Source: Isochrysis galbana (taxonomy: Eukaryota; Haptophyta; Isochrysidales; Isochrysidaceae). From it: 64,000 bases of DNA. The DNA is taken from contig CM030937.1 in NCBI GenBank assembly GCA_018136815.1, positions 5,226,632 to 5,290,631 of the forward strand. Direction: 5' to 3'. A program made the position numbers and the translations under genes. Position 1 is the stretch's first letter, and each line of letters begins with the position of its first letter. Of this stretch, positions 1 to 11,090 are shown piece after piece. The notes under the pieces are model-generated. The model was not told the origin of the DNA and did not search any database. It worked only from the letters and a program-made list of their open reading frames with translations.

Positions 1-240
1 ATCGTGGAGCGGGGCGGGAGTCGCGGCACCACACCACTATCACACGCACATTCACAGTAACACGTAGATAACTAACGTAACGGGATACGCGAAGAAAGGG
101 GGTTGAGCAGGAGAGAAAGAGAGGAAAGAAAAGGAAAGAAGAGAGGAGGCCCGTCGCCTCTCCTCATGTGAAGAGAGAGGAGAGAGGAGACCTCGCAGGA
201 CTTAGAAAGTAAACGTAGGAGAGGACGGAGGGGCATCCGT

Positions 241-850
241 AAAAAAAAACCTTTTAAAATCTCACCTCGCGCGCGGCTATGTAGCTGTCTATCGTAGCCA
301 CGCCCGTTTCCCTTCCTCTCCCTCGCTTCCCGCCTTGCGGCATCTCCCCTCGTGCTCTACTTAGGGGCCCAGGTTGTGGGGGGGGTTGGGTAGGGCGGGG
401 GTGCACCGGCCCCTAGTGGTCTGTTCACGCCTTCCTCCTGTGCCTCTAGGTGGCCCGTTTCTCGCTGTGCTGGTGTAAGCGGTTCGTTGTTGCTGTGTCG
501 TCTTTGCTCGCGGCGCCCGTCTCTTCTGGGATGTCTTCGTGGAGGGAGACGCGCCTCTCCTTCAGGCGAGCTTTCCGGCTATGCCGATTGCCTCTGCCAC
601 GAGGCCGAGGTTGTCATTCAGTGTTAAGTTTCCTTTGGCGTTTTCTATAAAGATGGGGGCGTGTCGCATCCGCGATCGACCTTTTTGTTTTAGAAGTTGT
701 TTGCGTTTCTTTGTTCCCTCCTTGCAGGCTAGCCACGAGTCACCGTCGTAGTGTCCTACATTCGTCCATTCGCCCTTGTTGCCCTCGCCTCCTTTATCGC
801 CTCCTTTGTCGCCTGCTTGCCCCCCACCTGGCTTACCTCCTTGCGTGCTC
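241..850 (-). repeat. Dispersed repeat family A, copy 1, with a minus-strand ORF remnant
   Basis: A run of A followed by CCTTTTAAAAT near 247, and a block with CTTGCGGCATCTCCCCTCGT near 335-355, recur at 21,590-21,720; a diverged form is at 43,785-43,920. Further in, on the minus strand, a reading frame ending at 562-564 gives APIFIENAKGNLTLND followed by a tail ending GKLA-stop. The copy at 22,070-21,945 reads APVFIEDEKGRLQLSE and ends EKLA-stop. The protein is conserved better than the surrounding DNA, so both copies probably derive from a coding element. I do not recognise the protein. Outer limits are approximate. Confidence 0.55.
731..837 (+). repeat. 107-bp direct repeat, copy 1
   Basis: This 107-bp stretch, from AGCCACGAGTCACC to CACCTGGCTTACC, is identical by eye to 2890-2996. 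Flanks differ on both sides. The second copy interrupts a Gypsy reverse-transcriptase fragment, so this is a duplicated or inserted unit. No coding potential is claimed. Confidence 0.85.
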
Positions 851-1242
851 CTCGCGTTTTAGACTAAGTCGCGCGGTCAGGTATCGCCGGTGCAAGGAAC
901 CGCCCCATGTGTGACCCTGATTCCCCCTCAGGTGTTGGCCGTTGGATTATATCGTGGCGCTATTTTACTTCGGTCTTCATCAAATCACTTAAGGGTTTTC
1001 GAAAGATTCCCTCCTTATTTATTCCTGTGCGTAACTGTCGCCCCGTCGGATCGTCCGTCGCCCCGTCGCTCTCTTGTCGGCATTCTCTTCCTTGTTCGAT
1101 CTGCCAGCGGGTTCCTGTGCGTTCCGTGATAGGGATACGTTAGTGTGGAGAGTGTTGATGTGAGTGTAGTGTCATCTCGTCGGTCCATCGGCCTCTAGCC
1201 GTCTGTCGGCTGTCGTTCTTCGTTCGTCGCTCTCGTCCTCGT

Positions 1243-1345
1243 TCTCGTCCCCGTTCTCGTCCCTCGTTCTCAACACTACCTCAATACCAAACCTCTCCAA
1301 TCCCTCAGCCCCAGCCTATCCATCCCGATCCGCCCAGCCATGTCC
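1243..1345 (+). repeat. Leader of a Gypsy-type element, shared with 59,482-59,582
   Basis: The stretch around CTCAACACTACCTCAATACC and the following pyrimidine-rich segment up to the ATG at 1340 recurs at 59,482-59,582 in the same orientation with a few substitutions. It directly precedes the gag-like ORF, which suggests it is the 5' untranslated leader of a retroelement family. Confidence 0.5.
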
Positions 1346-2235
1346 GCTCCGTCGTCGCGCTCGCCCTCGCCCAGGCCCGTCCTCCCGCCTTTCTCTGCTG
1401 AGGAGGTGGTCCAGCCCGTCATTGGCCACTCCCCAACTTCCGCCGCGCCTCTCGCCGCTTCCCTTCCGTTCCCTCCGTTCCCATCCGAGGCAGTGGTAAC
1501 CTCGGATCCGTCAGGTGAAGAATCAAAGTCGACGCGTCCCGCGCCGGGCCCACCAAAGGGGCCCAAGGCCCCTCCTCCTGCAGAAGCGGGCCTCCTGCCC
1601 GCTCTGCCCACCACCACTCCCGAAGACCGCGCCTCCTCAGAGGCCGAGCTCGCGGCTACCGCCGTCTTTCACCCATTCGGGGCCGGCGCCGCGCCTCCAT
1701 CACCACCCCCATCGCCCTCCGATGCTGGGGAGAGCGGGCATGAGCCCGCTCTCACTGAAATCTGCATGGAAGAGGCTGTTGAGGCATATCCTTCCCCCTC
1801 GGAGGCGGATGAGGCCGCCCCACCGTTGCCATCGGACTCGGAGGGGGCCTACGAGCCCTACCGAGCCACCCTCGATCGTGTCGCCGCGGTCCCGACCGCC
1901 CCACGCCCTCGCGTCCTGGCAGAAGATGCGCCCGGGATCACAATTCCCAACCCTCATCGCCATTCCGCACCGGGCCATACCTTCGCACCGCCGTCAGTTC
2001 CGACGGAGCTGTCGGCGCCCAGTCCCGTGGAGCAGCACTACATGGAGCTGATGAAAGCCATGGCCGAGCAATTCTCGCAACAGCTATCCGCGATAGCTAT
2101 GGCCGTCGAGCGCGAAAGGGCCCCACCGTCGGCCAATGGCCGCCAGGAGCCTGCCCGCTACCCCCCGGGTACTCCACTCGAGAATACGGGAGGGACCCAC
2201 CCCCCGCCGCCTCTGCGCCTCGCCAGCCCACCTGC
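1340..2235 (+). CDS. Gag-like ORF of a degraded Ty3/Gypsy-type element
   Basis: An open frame starts at the ATG at 1340. The first 200 residues are Pro/Ser/Ala-rich and disordered. Around residues 228-260 is a short amphipathic helix (MELMKAMAEQFSQQLSAIAM). No CCHC knuckle is visible. The frame stays open to 2518, but from about 2220 the recognisable protein continues in another frame as the methyltransferase-like segment, so this ORF and that segment probably form a shifted or frameshift-decayed polyprotein. The Gag assignment rests on position, composition and the downstream RT fragment, not on a clear domain match. A host gene is possible but less likely because the leader is repeated at 59.5 kb. 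Confidence 0.4.
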
Positions 2236-2816
2236 TTCCAGAACATTTCGACGATCTTTGCCGCACGCTCGCCGACATCAAGACCGACGCCGACGCCCTG
2301 TGCGCCGAGGGTGTCAGCGCCCCGCGCGTCCTTGTTGTCGGCGAGACGAGCGGAGTTGTCTCGTCTATGTTTCTTCTCGCCGGCGCCGACGTCGCGACGT
2401 GCGACCTGTGCCCGTCCGAGGTGGAATATGTTCCGCACTTCGAAGGGGACGCGGATCTCGTTCAAGATCTCGGGTGGGACCTCGTCATAGCCCACCCTCC
2501 GTGCACCTACCTCTCTAACGCCGGCTTGAGGTGGATTCACTCCAACCCCGAGCGCCTCGCCAATACCGCCGCCGCCGCCGCCTAGTTTCGCCGCCGCCTG
2601 GAGGCTAAAGCGCCATTCCTGGCAGTCGAGAACCCCAAGATGCACTACTACGCTAAGGCGTTGTTGGACGGCATCGAAGCTACGCAATACGTCCACCCGT
2701 GGCAGCACGGCACCGGACACACGAAAGCTACAGGACTCTACCTCTCCTCGAGCCTCCCTCCGCTCCAACCAACGTGCATTGTTCCGGGCCGAGAGGCCGT
2801 GATGGCTAACCTTCCC
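2220..2816 (+). pseudogene. Phage-type DNA methyltransferase-like domain inside a retroelement, one stop codon
   Basis: The frame starting near 2220 encodes APRVLVVGETSGVV (SAM-binding-like first strand), GWDLVIAHPPCTYLSNAG (the Pro-Pro-Cys-Thr catalytic-type motif), FLAVENPKMHYYA (the ENP motif), and QYVHPWQHGTGHTKATGLYL then LPPLQPTCIV. The same order of motifs occurs in a phage and bacterial family usually annotated as cytosine DNA methyltransferase-like. A TAG at 2583-2585, right after a run of alanine codons, interrupts the frame, which then continues in phase. The segment sits between the gag-like ORF and a Gypsy RT fragment, so it looks like cargo of the retroelement. Activity is unlikely in this copy. 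The family assignment is from motif memory. Confidence 0.6.
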
Positions 2817-2819
2817 ATG

Positions 2820-2889
2820 GCCTCCTCTTCGCGATCAAGGGAGAGTACCTAGGCCACATTGTCTCCCGACGTGGCCTGGAGATGGACCC
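2820..2889 (+). pseudogene. Ty3/Gypsy reverse transcriptase fragment
   Basis: The frame reads LLFAIKGEYLGHIVSRRGLE then MDP. YLGHIVS-x-x-G-L is the conserved thumb-side motif of Ty3/Gypsy reverse transcriptases. It stops at the edge of the 107-bp repeat at 2890. The polymerase core (palm, YxDD) is absent, so there is a large internal deletion between the methyltransferase-like segment and this piece. Confidence 0.6.
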
Positions 2890-3524
2890 AGCCACGAGTC
2901 ACCGTCGTAGTGTCCTACATTCGTCCATTCGCCCTTGTTGCCCTCGCCTCCTTTATCGCCTCCTTTGTCGCCTGCTTGCCCCCCACCTGGCTTACCGTGC
3001 GAAGCCGCAGGCGAAAGACAGAGGAGGCGGCGGTGGCCAAACTGTGGGGCGCCAAGCGCCAAGCAGCTGTAGTAGCCTATCCCCTATGTTTATGAGAGTG
3101 AGTGTGTGTGCCATTACTTGTTCCTAGACAATTAACAATCGCATTGACAAATGCAACTTTGGCAATGACAATGTAGCTGTTTATGGTCTCCGGCTGGGGT
3201 TTATGATCTCCGGCTGAGGCTCGTTTGGCTCTTGGTTCTTGGTTACTTAGTAAATGGCCCTGTTTACGTGAATAGTGAGTACGTCTGTGCACGCCACAGT
3301 GAACCAGAACGACCCGACATCGACGATCGACGATGGACAATGGAAGCAGGTGAGGCCTGAGCGAGCCCGCTCTCCGCTGCCCTGCCCGTTGTGCCTGCCC
3401 TCGGCGGCGGCCGCGCGCGATGGCGCGACTCACAGACACCCTGACACCCTATGTCGATGCAGGTCCCAACGCACGAACCCGCGCAGCCAGGGCAGTCGCC
3501 GACGATGCGAACGAGATAAAAATA

Positions 3525-3625
3525 AAAATAAAAATAATAATAATAAAACAACTGAGCGTTAGTACCACTACTCCCACTAGCCCGGTACTATCACGACACC
3601 CCTCAGCGCACTTGCCCGCACGCCT
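3525..3625 (+). repeat. Dispersed repeat family B, copy 1 (AAT-rich start)
   Basis: An (AATA)n/(ATA)n run is followed by CAACTGAGCGTTAGTACCAC and a segment ending near GCACTTGCCCGCACGC. Near-identical sequence is at 33,912-34,007, and a diverged copy is at 62,200-62,265. The microsatellite at one end resembles the tail of a retroposon or the edge of a MITE. No coding content. Confidence 0.6.
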
Positions 3626-3659
3626 TGGAGTGATGGTGCAGACACATACATACATGCAT

Positions 3660-3867
3660 CCCTACAAATCTCCCCCCTCGCAAACCCCCGGCTCCCATTA
3701 TAACTCCGGGGGCGGTAGAACGTATGTAGAACCCACCATTTTCCTCGGGAATTTTTCGTGGCGGCAGGTGAGCCCCCCGGGAGTTTTTTATGGGCTTTGG
3801 GGAACGGTCAAAAAATGCAGCCCCCCCCCACATGTTAGTAGTTATAAATCAGTGTTTGACCGCCCTA
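3660..3867 (-). mobile_element. Fragment of a TA-target TIR element (family C)
   Basis: Read on the minus strand, this starts TAGGGCGGTCAAACA at 3867 and contains GCTGCATTTTTTGACCG further in. The same two motifs in the same order open the copy at 9571, and the first motif bounds the complete element at 25,845-27,379. No transposase and no second TIR were seen here, so this is a truncated or diverged non-autonomous copy. Confidence 0.5.
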
Positions 3868-4474
3868 GCCATCGGCAGAATTTCAGATTGAGACTTTAGA
3901 ACTTGACTCATCTAACATCTCGCTTCTCATCTTCATCTATGCTAGGTCTGGGCAAAAGACCCTCCGCCTGGCAATCTTCAGATTCAATCTGCAATCATCT
4001 GCGATCTGCGTACAAGCTCAAATCGAGAAGATGCGAGGTTGTCCTGATCGTGCAGACATTGTTGGAATGTGGCCAACGGTTCTCGGGACTACGCTCAAAT
4101 GTTCGCAGTTTCGGGCGACCGAGATTACTCACAATGATGACAGAATTGGTTCAGAATCCAGGCAGAGACGGAGTGCCGACTTGCGAACACCCGAAATACC
4201 GAGCACGCACAGCAGCCAGAGCACGACGAGAGCGCCTCGCCGAGTTTTCCATCGCCAAAACCACGATTTTCCGACGAAACCGACCTTTGGGCCAATCTCG
4301 GCCTTTGCTCTCTCGGCTCCGTCAGCCCACGGCAGCCCAGCCCACGGCGGTTGGCGCCCTCTGCGAATTCTCAGCACACTCGCCGGAGGTGCGAAAACTT
4401 CAGAGATGAGGAGATGAAGGCGTCGTCAAGAGTACGCCGACAGCGCCTCCACACACACTCTCTGTGTGATGGCT

Positions 4475-4790
4475 TCTCTCTCTCTCTCTCTCTCTCACTC
4501 ACTCTCGGTCCGCGTCCGGAGGGCGGTGGGGGGCGCGGACGATGGGGGACGGCGGTTTCCTCCTGCGCACATGTAAAGACGTCGCCGCCGCCGCGCTCCC
4601 TCCCCTCCTCCTTCCGCCCTCCCCCCCTCCCCCCCCCCCCCCTTTTCCCCTGGACACCCCAGCCACACTCCCCCCCCCCCCCCTCCTTCTCCCCCCCTCT
4701 CTCCCCCCTTCTCTTCTCTCTTCTCTCTCTCTCTCTCTCTCTCCCCCCCCCCCCATCCCCCCCCCCCAATCCCCCCCCCCCCTCCGTGGC
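4475..4790. repeat. CT/C-rich low-complexity tract
   Basis: (CT)n runs alternate with long C homopolymers. Long open frames on both strands here follow from the biased composition. The surrounding 3870-5470 holds no gene I can support. Confidence 0.85.
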
Positions 4791-5474
4791 TGCCCAACAT
4801 TCGAGAAGCCTAACGACTCGCGCAGAAGCTCGACGCAGACGGAGAAGGTGTGCGACCTTGGCCGGGCCCGCCACCCCGCTCTCCGCCTTCCCTCTTCCTG
4901 TCGCTCGTCCGCTCGCGGTGAGCCGGCACGCACAGTGAGAGACGGGGGATGGGGGAAGGACCAAGCGCACCGCCCGCACCACTCATCCGCGCCCGAGGAC
5001 TCCCACACCCATATGCTCACACTCTCTCTCGGGACTCCGAGCGTCCCCTCCCTCCCCCCCGATGCGAGCCAAGGGATCACGGCCTCCCGCGCGCTCGGAG
5101 AGCTACGCGCAGACATCAGGACCCGGATCCCGCTTATCCTTCCCTCTTGTTCCCCTCGCGCGTCCCACCCACCCCACACCAGCCCAAGCCACGCTTCACT
5201 GCCGATCAGCTCGGGATTTGGGGTGGGCTGTGGTCCTCTCATCCCGAATAGCCAGACTGGCCTACCGCGGCCGAGCTTGAGTTGAGGGAGGCTGGCTGTC
5301 CTGATCCGATCGTGTCGCACGCTCGGGCCCGACCCACGATGGTATCTTTACCAGAGGAGAGACCTCTTCTCTTGTGCTTGTGGAGATTTTGTCACATGTG
5401 CGTTCCGCCCAACCTGCCCACTCTTCAGGTGGCAGCTTGATCACACCTCGTGCCAACAGCTTGCCTATCAGACG

Positions 5475-8400
5475 ATGAACGCCGCCGATTGGCTTCGCTC
5501 GCACGTGCGGCAGCTCGTCCTCGACGCGGCTCTTCCGCTGGAACGGTCGACAAGGCGGCAATGGATAGCATGGGCAGGCATCTGTGAACCCTTGCTTCGA
5601 TCGGAAGAGTACTGTCACACGGTGGTTGTTAAGACGGCCGCGGCACTTACTCTCGTCTCTGTGCTGCTGGCAGCATCCATGCGCTTTGACGAGTCCCATA
5701 GCCACCATCCCATACTTATGGGACCCATGCTCATCATGATCTTCCTGGTGCTGCCCCTGCCACCCCAAGCGGCTAGAGGCCTCGCCAATGTGCTGACGCC
5801 TGGACCTCAGCTAATAGTGTCTTGTGTCTGTGCCATGCACCATCTGATACATGCTGTACCATCTCCGCCCCTGATTGAGTTCACGGTGGCACCTGTTGCC
5901 TTCGGCCTGGCCGTCTTTTGCGCCACGATTGTTGCCGCCCTTCGAGGCTTTCCGTTCTCCTCGACGATAACTGCACTCGGAGTTGTGCTCACGACCCACA
6001 CCATTAAACCGATCCTTGGCATCGGCTGGTATGAGCCTATTCTGGTCATCGTCAGCTCAGGCATCGGGATCCTCTGTGGCTTAGCTGTCAGCCTGGAGCA
6101 GCGCTCGCTCCGTCACATGATCGACCTCGCAGAATCGAATCGCCGCGCCGACTCGAGGCTCAATCATGTCATCAAAGGCCAATGCGGTGCTGCTTCGGCC
6201 CTCCTGAGCGAGCTGGCGAGCATGAGGTTCGAGGGACTCTCCGACACCGTTGCGGCAGAGACGTACGATATCATCTCGCAGATCCAGGGGATGCTAGATG
6301 AGGCGTCTGGCTGGTGCGCCTTCCCGCCCCCCCCTCTCGCGCTTGCCTTGGCGGCGCTTTTGTAGCCATCGAAACGGCCATTTTGCCTGATGCCTGGCTC
6401 GTCGCCATCCACGCCTTGCGTCGCCGGCCTCTCATCTCCTGTTCATGCGCCTGGCTCACTTGCTATCCAGGTGCCATAAGCGAGAGTCCTTCATTCAACT
6501 CGAGTTGGGCACGTACCGCACCGAATCGGCCACCATTGAGCTCAAGGCGGCACTGCAGACCATGGTCGGTCCCCGCGCCGTCGTTGAGTCTCCGGAGAGC
6601 ATGGTCGTCGACCCTACGCTACTTCGCTTGCTGGTGCAAGAGGTCGTGTCCAATGCACTTAAGTACTCCGAGGATGGCTCCCCCATCAATGTTAAGGCGG
6701 AGATATTGCCAGGTGTGCGGCTATTTGAAGGTCGAGAGGGCCAAAGCGGGCTCACTCGAGGCCATGGTATCAACAACAAAACCCCGACCCACAATCAATG
6801 TCAGCGCACCCATTTAAGCACTTGCGTCACGCAGGGTACCACCGCCACCCCTCGTCTCCGTCCTCTCATCGTGTTTCGTCTGCTGCGCCGCAGGCGAGGC
6901 TTCAGAGATGCTTCACCTCGTCATCACGAACTCCAATCGTAAAGGCGCTGCACACCTTACGCCCGAGGAGTGCGAGTTGGCGTTTGCAAAGGGGTTCAAG
7001 AAAGGTCGCTCAACCGGCGACCACGTCACGAGGCACAGGTGTGCAGCCGTCCGCTAGCCGCCGGCAACATCACAGTATCCTTGAGGCGCGACCCATGCAA
7101 CCTGGTGACCTGGATGGCCCGTGCCGCCGGGCGTATCTTGTGGGGCTATGGTATAGAACTCTGCCCGCGCGTGGCGAGTGGAGCCCATTTTCGTCCACTG
7201 AACGAATCGAAGCTTAGTCCCCCCGCCTTTCGCGCCCGCAGCAATGGACTTGGCCTCTCGTCGGTAAAGATGGCGACCGAGGCCGTCGGCGGCAAGGCAT
7301 GGATATGTGCTGACGCTAAATCCACATGCGTTCACCTTCTCCTCCCAGCCGCTCCACCTGCGGAGGCGCCCGAGTTCATTTGCAACAAGACCACTGTGGC
7401 ACCTGTTCGAAGTTCCGTCAGAGTGATACGTGAGCATTCGATCAACGGCGCCGCGTTCGGAGCTCTTCCACCCCTCTTGGACCGCTTGCAAAGCTCGTTT
7501 GACGCCACTGGCAGGACACTAGCGTCTCCGGGAGCGTCGGTTCCCAGCAGCACCTCACCGAGCCCTCATTTCGTGTCCGAACGGACCTTGACCAATGAGA
7601 CCTTGCCGCCGCCGGCAATCTCACTGTTGACGGATCGCCAACTCTCGTCGGCACCATGCACACCGCTCGGAATCTCTGGCGTTTGTCACAGCCCCCCCCT
7701 TCCGCCTCTCCGGCAGCTACCATCGGCGCTTTGCTCGCCTCTTGGTGGCATGGGGACTCGCATGCCGTCAAGCGAATCCGTGCATCGGCCAGTCTGCATT
7801 GGCATCGACGATTCTCCAGGGCTACGTCGGATGCAGGTGCGAGGACTGCATGTGCAAGTGCCACCGGATGCGCATTGCCGCTTGTAGGGCTCAATATTAG
7901 CGCTGTCCCTTCAAACACCGCCAGCCGTGGGTAGCCGCTCGCATTACCAGCCGATGCAGCGCACAGCGCGTTGCACGCGAGGACGCCTTCCCGTTGCACG
8001 GCTGCCCACACGCATGCTCCCGCTTTCAGGGAACTCTCTTTCGCGTCTTCTTGAAAGCCGACGAGCAGCGCAGTGGGAGTGTTGGGAAGACTGTCGAGGA
8101 GGTCAATGCATACGTCGATATTGTGATGGGCCGACGCAGCATGTACGCGCTTCTCCGACGCCTCAACACCTATCTCCCATTTGGGTGCTCATCTAACATT
8201 TCGCGTACACGGGCCGCAACTCCCTTGCTCGCCTTAGTCGGTGCCAAGACTAGTTTGCTCGTACTAGCCACTACCGCATCCCAATCCACATGGGATTACT
8301 CATTGAACGATCCCCCCCCCCCCCCCCCCCCACCCTCGCCAACTCCACACAGCTCTCTAGAACCTACCGATCTACCTCAAGCAGATATCGCGGTACTGGA

Positions 8401-8695
8401 CCAGAACATTGAAATGGAGGAAGAGGCCTTGAGCGTGAAGGGCACGGATGTCGTCCTTCAACTGCGTGAGAGCGGGTTTACTGGAGTGACGTGCATCTTG
8501 TCCGCCTCGTCCGGCGAGGAGACAGAACGGCTGGCTTGCGCGCCTGGCGTTGACCTCGCCTTTGGGAAGGACGCCGATCTCAACCGCATGACTAGAGCAC
8601 TCCTCGACGCATACGAGAAAAAGTGCCCAGCTAAGACAGTTGCGCCACAACTTCCTCTCCAAGTGAGGAGGCGGTCCTTGCAACTCGAGGATTGA
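5475..8695 (+). CDS. Membrane-anchored hybrid histidine kinase with receiver domain
   Basis: Proposed exons are 5475-6313, 6471-6712, 6894-7038, 7242-7836, 8030-8184 and 8353-8695, giving about 772 residues with matching phases and GT-AG signals (donors mostly GTGCG/GTGTG). About six hydrophobic segments lie at residues 50-200. The phospho-acceptor is probably His231 in RLNHVIKG. The ATPase N box is QEVVSNALKYS (Asn341) and the G2 box is NGLGLSSVK. A Ser/Pro-rich linker precedes the receiver, which has CIGIDDS, the acceptor Asp near 675 in IAVLDQN, ILSAS and a Lys in FGKD. These are the hallmarks of a His-to-Asp phosphorelay sensor. The G1 box expected as DxGxG reads NSNRKG, so ATP binding may be weakened. 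The poly-C before the last exon fits an acceptor pyrimidine tract. The input signal is unknown; no PAS or GAF domain is seen. The start is the first ATG in the exon; an upstream exon is possible. Confidence 0.85.
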
Positions 8696-8699
8696 GGCA

Positions 8700-9565
8700 T
8701 AATCAGTCATTTACTTTTGTTTCCTTGCCCATGCTTCTGGAAGAGGAAGGTTGTACAGACCGCCTTGTTGGCCCTTGTGGCCTTACCAGATGAAAGTACC
8801 TCCCATTACGATTTGACGACGCGGGCTCACTGACAAGACCCACCTCGGATGTGCATAATTCGGATGTGCATTAATGAACTCACTTGCCGTTAGGATACCT
8901 GAAAGCCCTCGCACCTCGCACTTGCACTTCATCCCTTTCACGTACATGAATTTCATGCAGTTCATGAAACCAACGAATCTCAGTCTTCTTGCATGAGTGG
9001 TCCTATCGCCCCCGCAACGCGTAGCAATACGCCGTGGCTCATAGCTGATGGAGAGTGGGTTTTCGCCTCTCCAACAGATTCGACGGCTCCAGCAGATTCG
9101 ACGGCTAGCACGAGGCGTGCAACAACCCTTTCCCGCACGCACGTGCATACAAGATCAACAACGTTGTTCTCGAAACGTAGTGTTGGTTGGCATGCTACCA
9201 CCTTTCCCCGCAAGTCCCAATTGCGTGCCATCCCTCACTCCAAGGATGCGGCCTCGTGTGACCAACCGCATACATGTAGCACATGTGACATGCTGTGAGG
9301 ACATGCTGTGATGACATGCTGTGTTTTTTGTCTCGACAAAATTATGATTGTGAATGCACGTTTCTGCCACCTGGCGCATCATCGCATTCTTGGGCTCTCT
9401 ACGCCACGACGTTTCGGGCGCTCCACCCATGCCGCGGAGGGATCGGCTGAATGCAGATCCTTGGCGCCCCAACTCTCACTGACCTCAAAGAGTGAGATCT
9501 TTTATTCCTACGCTTATCTGCCCGCATGTTGCCTTGTCGACTGACTTTTAGCCCGAGCGTCGCTC
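8700..9565. other. Gene-free spacer
   Basis: No supported gene. Short open frames on both strands overlap each other and have no recognisable domain. A three-fold short repeat around ACATGCTGTG lies at 9285-9325. Confidence 0.5.
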
Positions 9566-9570
9566 AATCT

Positions 9571-9720
9571 TTAGGGCGGTCAACACAGGGGCTTTTTATT
9601 AACTATTAGTATTAGTAAGGGCTGGGCGCTGCATTTTTTGACCGTGGCGCGATGCCCAATAAAAAACCTCCAGGGGGGCGCCAACTGCGACTACGAAAAA
9701 AAAACTGAAGATCTGAAGAT
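9571..9720 (+). mobile_element. Fragment of TIR element family C, plus orientation
   Basis: Starts TAGGGCGGTCAACA and carries GCTGCATTTTTTGACCGTGG at about 9629, as in the copy at 3867-3660 read on the minus strand. No second TIR was found downstream. Confidence 0.45.
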
Positions 9721-10074
9721 CCACCTGCCACTACGAAAATCTTCGCCAAGAAATGGTGCGATTTGCCCCCCCTCTCCCCTCTCCCCCCCTCCGTTACTCG
9801 CGCTCACGCTCTACCCATAAAGAATTTGCGGTACGCGCCCGCGGGGGGATCGGTTCCTTGATATCTACTTGTATATCTAAACTACAAGCTACATTTGGCA
9901 TTTGATTCCCGCCCGATGCAGCACCGTGTCAGGCTGCCGATAGTCCGACCACCCACAAACAAACCAATGAAAAGAGAGACAAACGAATGAGAAAATTCGA
10001 CGTGCAATGCGGCGAAGCTTCGAGACAAATCATTGGCGAAAACAAAACTCGCTCGATTTTGCTTCAAACACACC

Positions 10075-10340
10075 TCAACTAAGTTTATACTCAGTTCACA
10101 TGGGGGAGGCGCCTCGTGCCCTCCCCCTCGGGCTCCAACTCCCCTCCGGGGGGCCCGTCGGTCACCCTCAGACTCTGCCTCTTGGCATGAGCTGAGCAAT
10201 CACCATCCTGACCCAGACCCCCAGTGGGCGCGGGTCAAGAGGCGCACTCCCTAGCCCTCATGGGCCAGCACTCGTACTGACCTCCCCCCCCCCCCTCCTG
10301 GTCACCAGGCAGAGGCGCTGCACGCCCGCCGGTCCGATGG
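10075..10340 (+). repeat. Dispersed repeat family D, diverged copy 1 (terminal hairpin)
   Basis: Opens with CAACTAAGTTTATACTCAGT, an imperfect palindrome, then a GC-rich segment with CATGGGGGAGG and blocks of C. Related sequence is at 20,565, 34,914 and 50,300. This is the most diverged of the four. Confidence 0.4.
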
Positions 10341-10480
10341 GAGTGGCTTGTGAAAAAAAAGGGGGGGGGGGGAGGGGGAGCGCCCCCCCCTCGCCCCCCC
10401 CCCCCCCTTTCTCTCTCTCTTTCTCTCTCCCTCCCCGTCCCCCCCCCCTTCCCCGTCCCCCCCCCCCCCTTCCCCAGGAG
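10340..10480. repeat. Poly-G / poly-C low-complexity tract
   Basis: Long G runs are followed by C runs with CTCTCT. Six-frame open frames here are artefacts of composition. Confidence 0.8.
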
Positions 10481-10671
10481 ACGCAAGGGAAAAGCACTGG
10501 CACGGCGTCCCCTCGGGGGGAACATGCACCGCGGGGGGAAGCAGAGAAAAAAAGTTGTTATGCTAGTCTGCATTTAATTTTAAAATACCGCTCTATTACA
10601 ACTGTGGACATTCGATCGCTCAATTCGACTGATGTCCCACAATTGACGGAACGACACCTGTGCCTTCAGGG

Positions 10672-11090
10672 TTGACCAGCATCCACAACCACTGCTTCCA
10701 CAACTTCGGTATCCTACAACAGATAGAGCTTCCGGATGGGCTGACGGTCATTGACGACTTTGCCTTCACTTCATGCAGCTCTTTGCGCACTCTCGAGTTA
10801 CCAGCAACGCTCACGCGCATTGGCAAAGCAAGCTTCCAAGAATGTGTCTCACTGGTGAGCATCGAGCTTCCTGCGAATGTGGGCGCGCTAGGGACCGCCT
10901 GCTTCTCGAAATGCAAGTCACTGGGTACGGTCCGCCTGCCGGCCGCGCTGGACGCCTTGCCCAGCCAGTGCTTCAATGAGTGCACGGCCTTGCGCGAAAT
11001 CACGTTGCCCGACAGCGTGCGCAACATCGGTGAGTGCGCCTTCAAGTGCTGCGACGAGCTGGTCCTTCTTGCGCTCGGTCACCGAGTAGG
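10672..11090 (+). CDS. BspA-type leucine-rich-repeat protein, internal exon or fragment
   Basis: About 140 residues contain five or six LRR_5 (BspA-like) repeats of about 23 residues, with the pattern L-x-x-I-ELP-x-x-L-T-x-I-x-x-x-A-F-x-x-C-x-S-L: for example QIELPDGLTVIDDFAF, TLELPATLTRIGKASF, SIELPANVGALGTACF and EITLPDSVRNIGECAF. In this family the repeats build a solenoid for protein binding. The frame has no ATG; CCTTCAG just before 10,672 looks like a splice acceptor, so an upstream exon is expected but I could not find it next to the low-complexity tract. A following exon may start near 11,123 (FRAREVFEASRVTLSEQEL). It could be a gene fragment. Confidence 0.6.

Noticed and set aside
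3272-3510. Possible two-exon small gene (HATVNQNDPTSTIDDGQWKQ then VPTHEPAQPG)
   Set aside because: Good splice-like signals but only about 43 residues, no domain, no start context and repeats on both sides.
4371-5320. Several frames of 195-273 residues on both strands
   Set aside because: Compositional artefacts of CT and C runs; translations are simple-sequence Pro/Ser/Gly/Arg.
10620-10671. Upstream extension of the leucine-rich-repeat frame from a GTG
   Set aside because: The GTG lies in a probable splice-acceptor tract; eukaryotic GTG initiation is unlikely.
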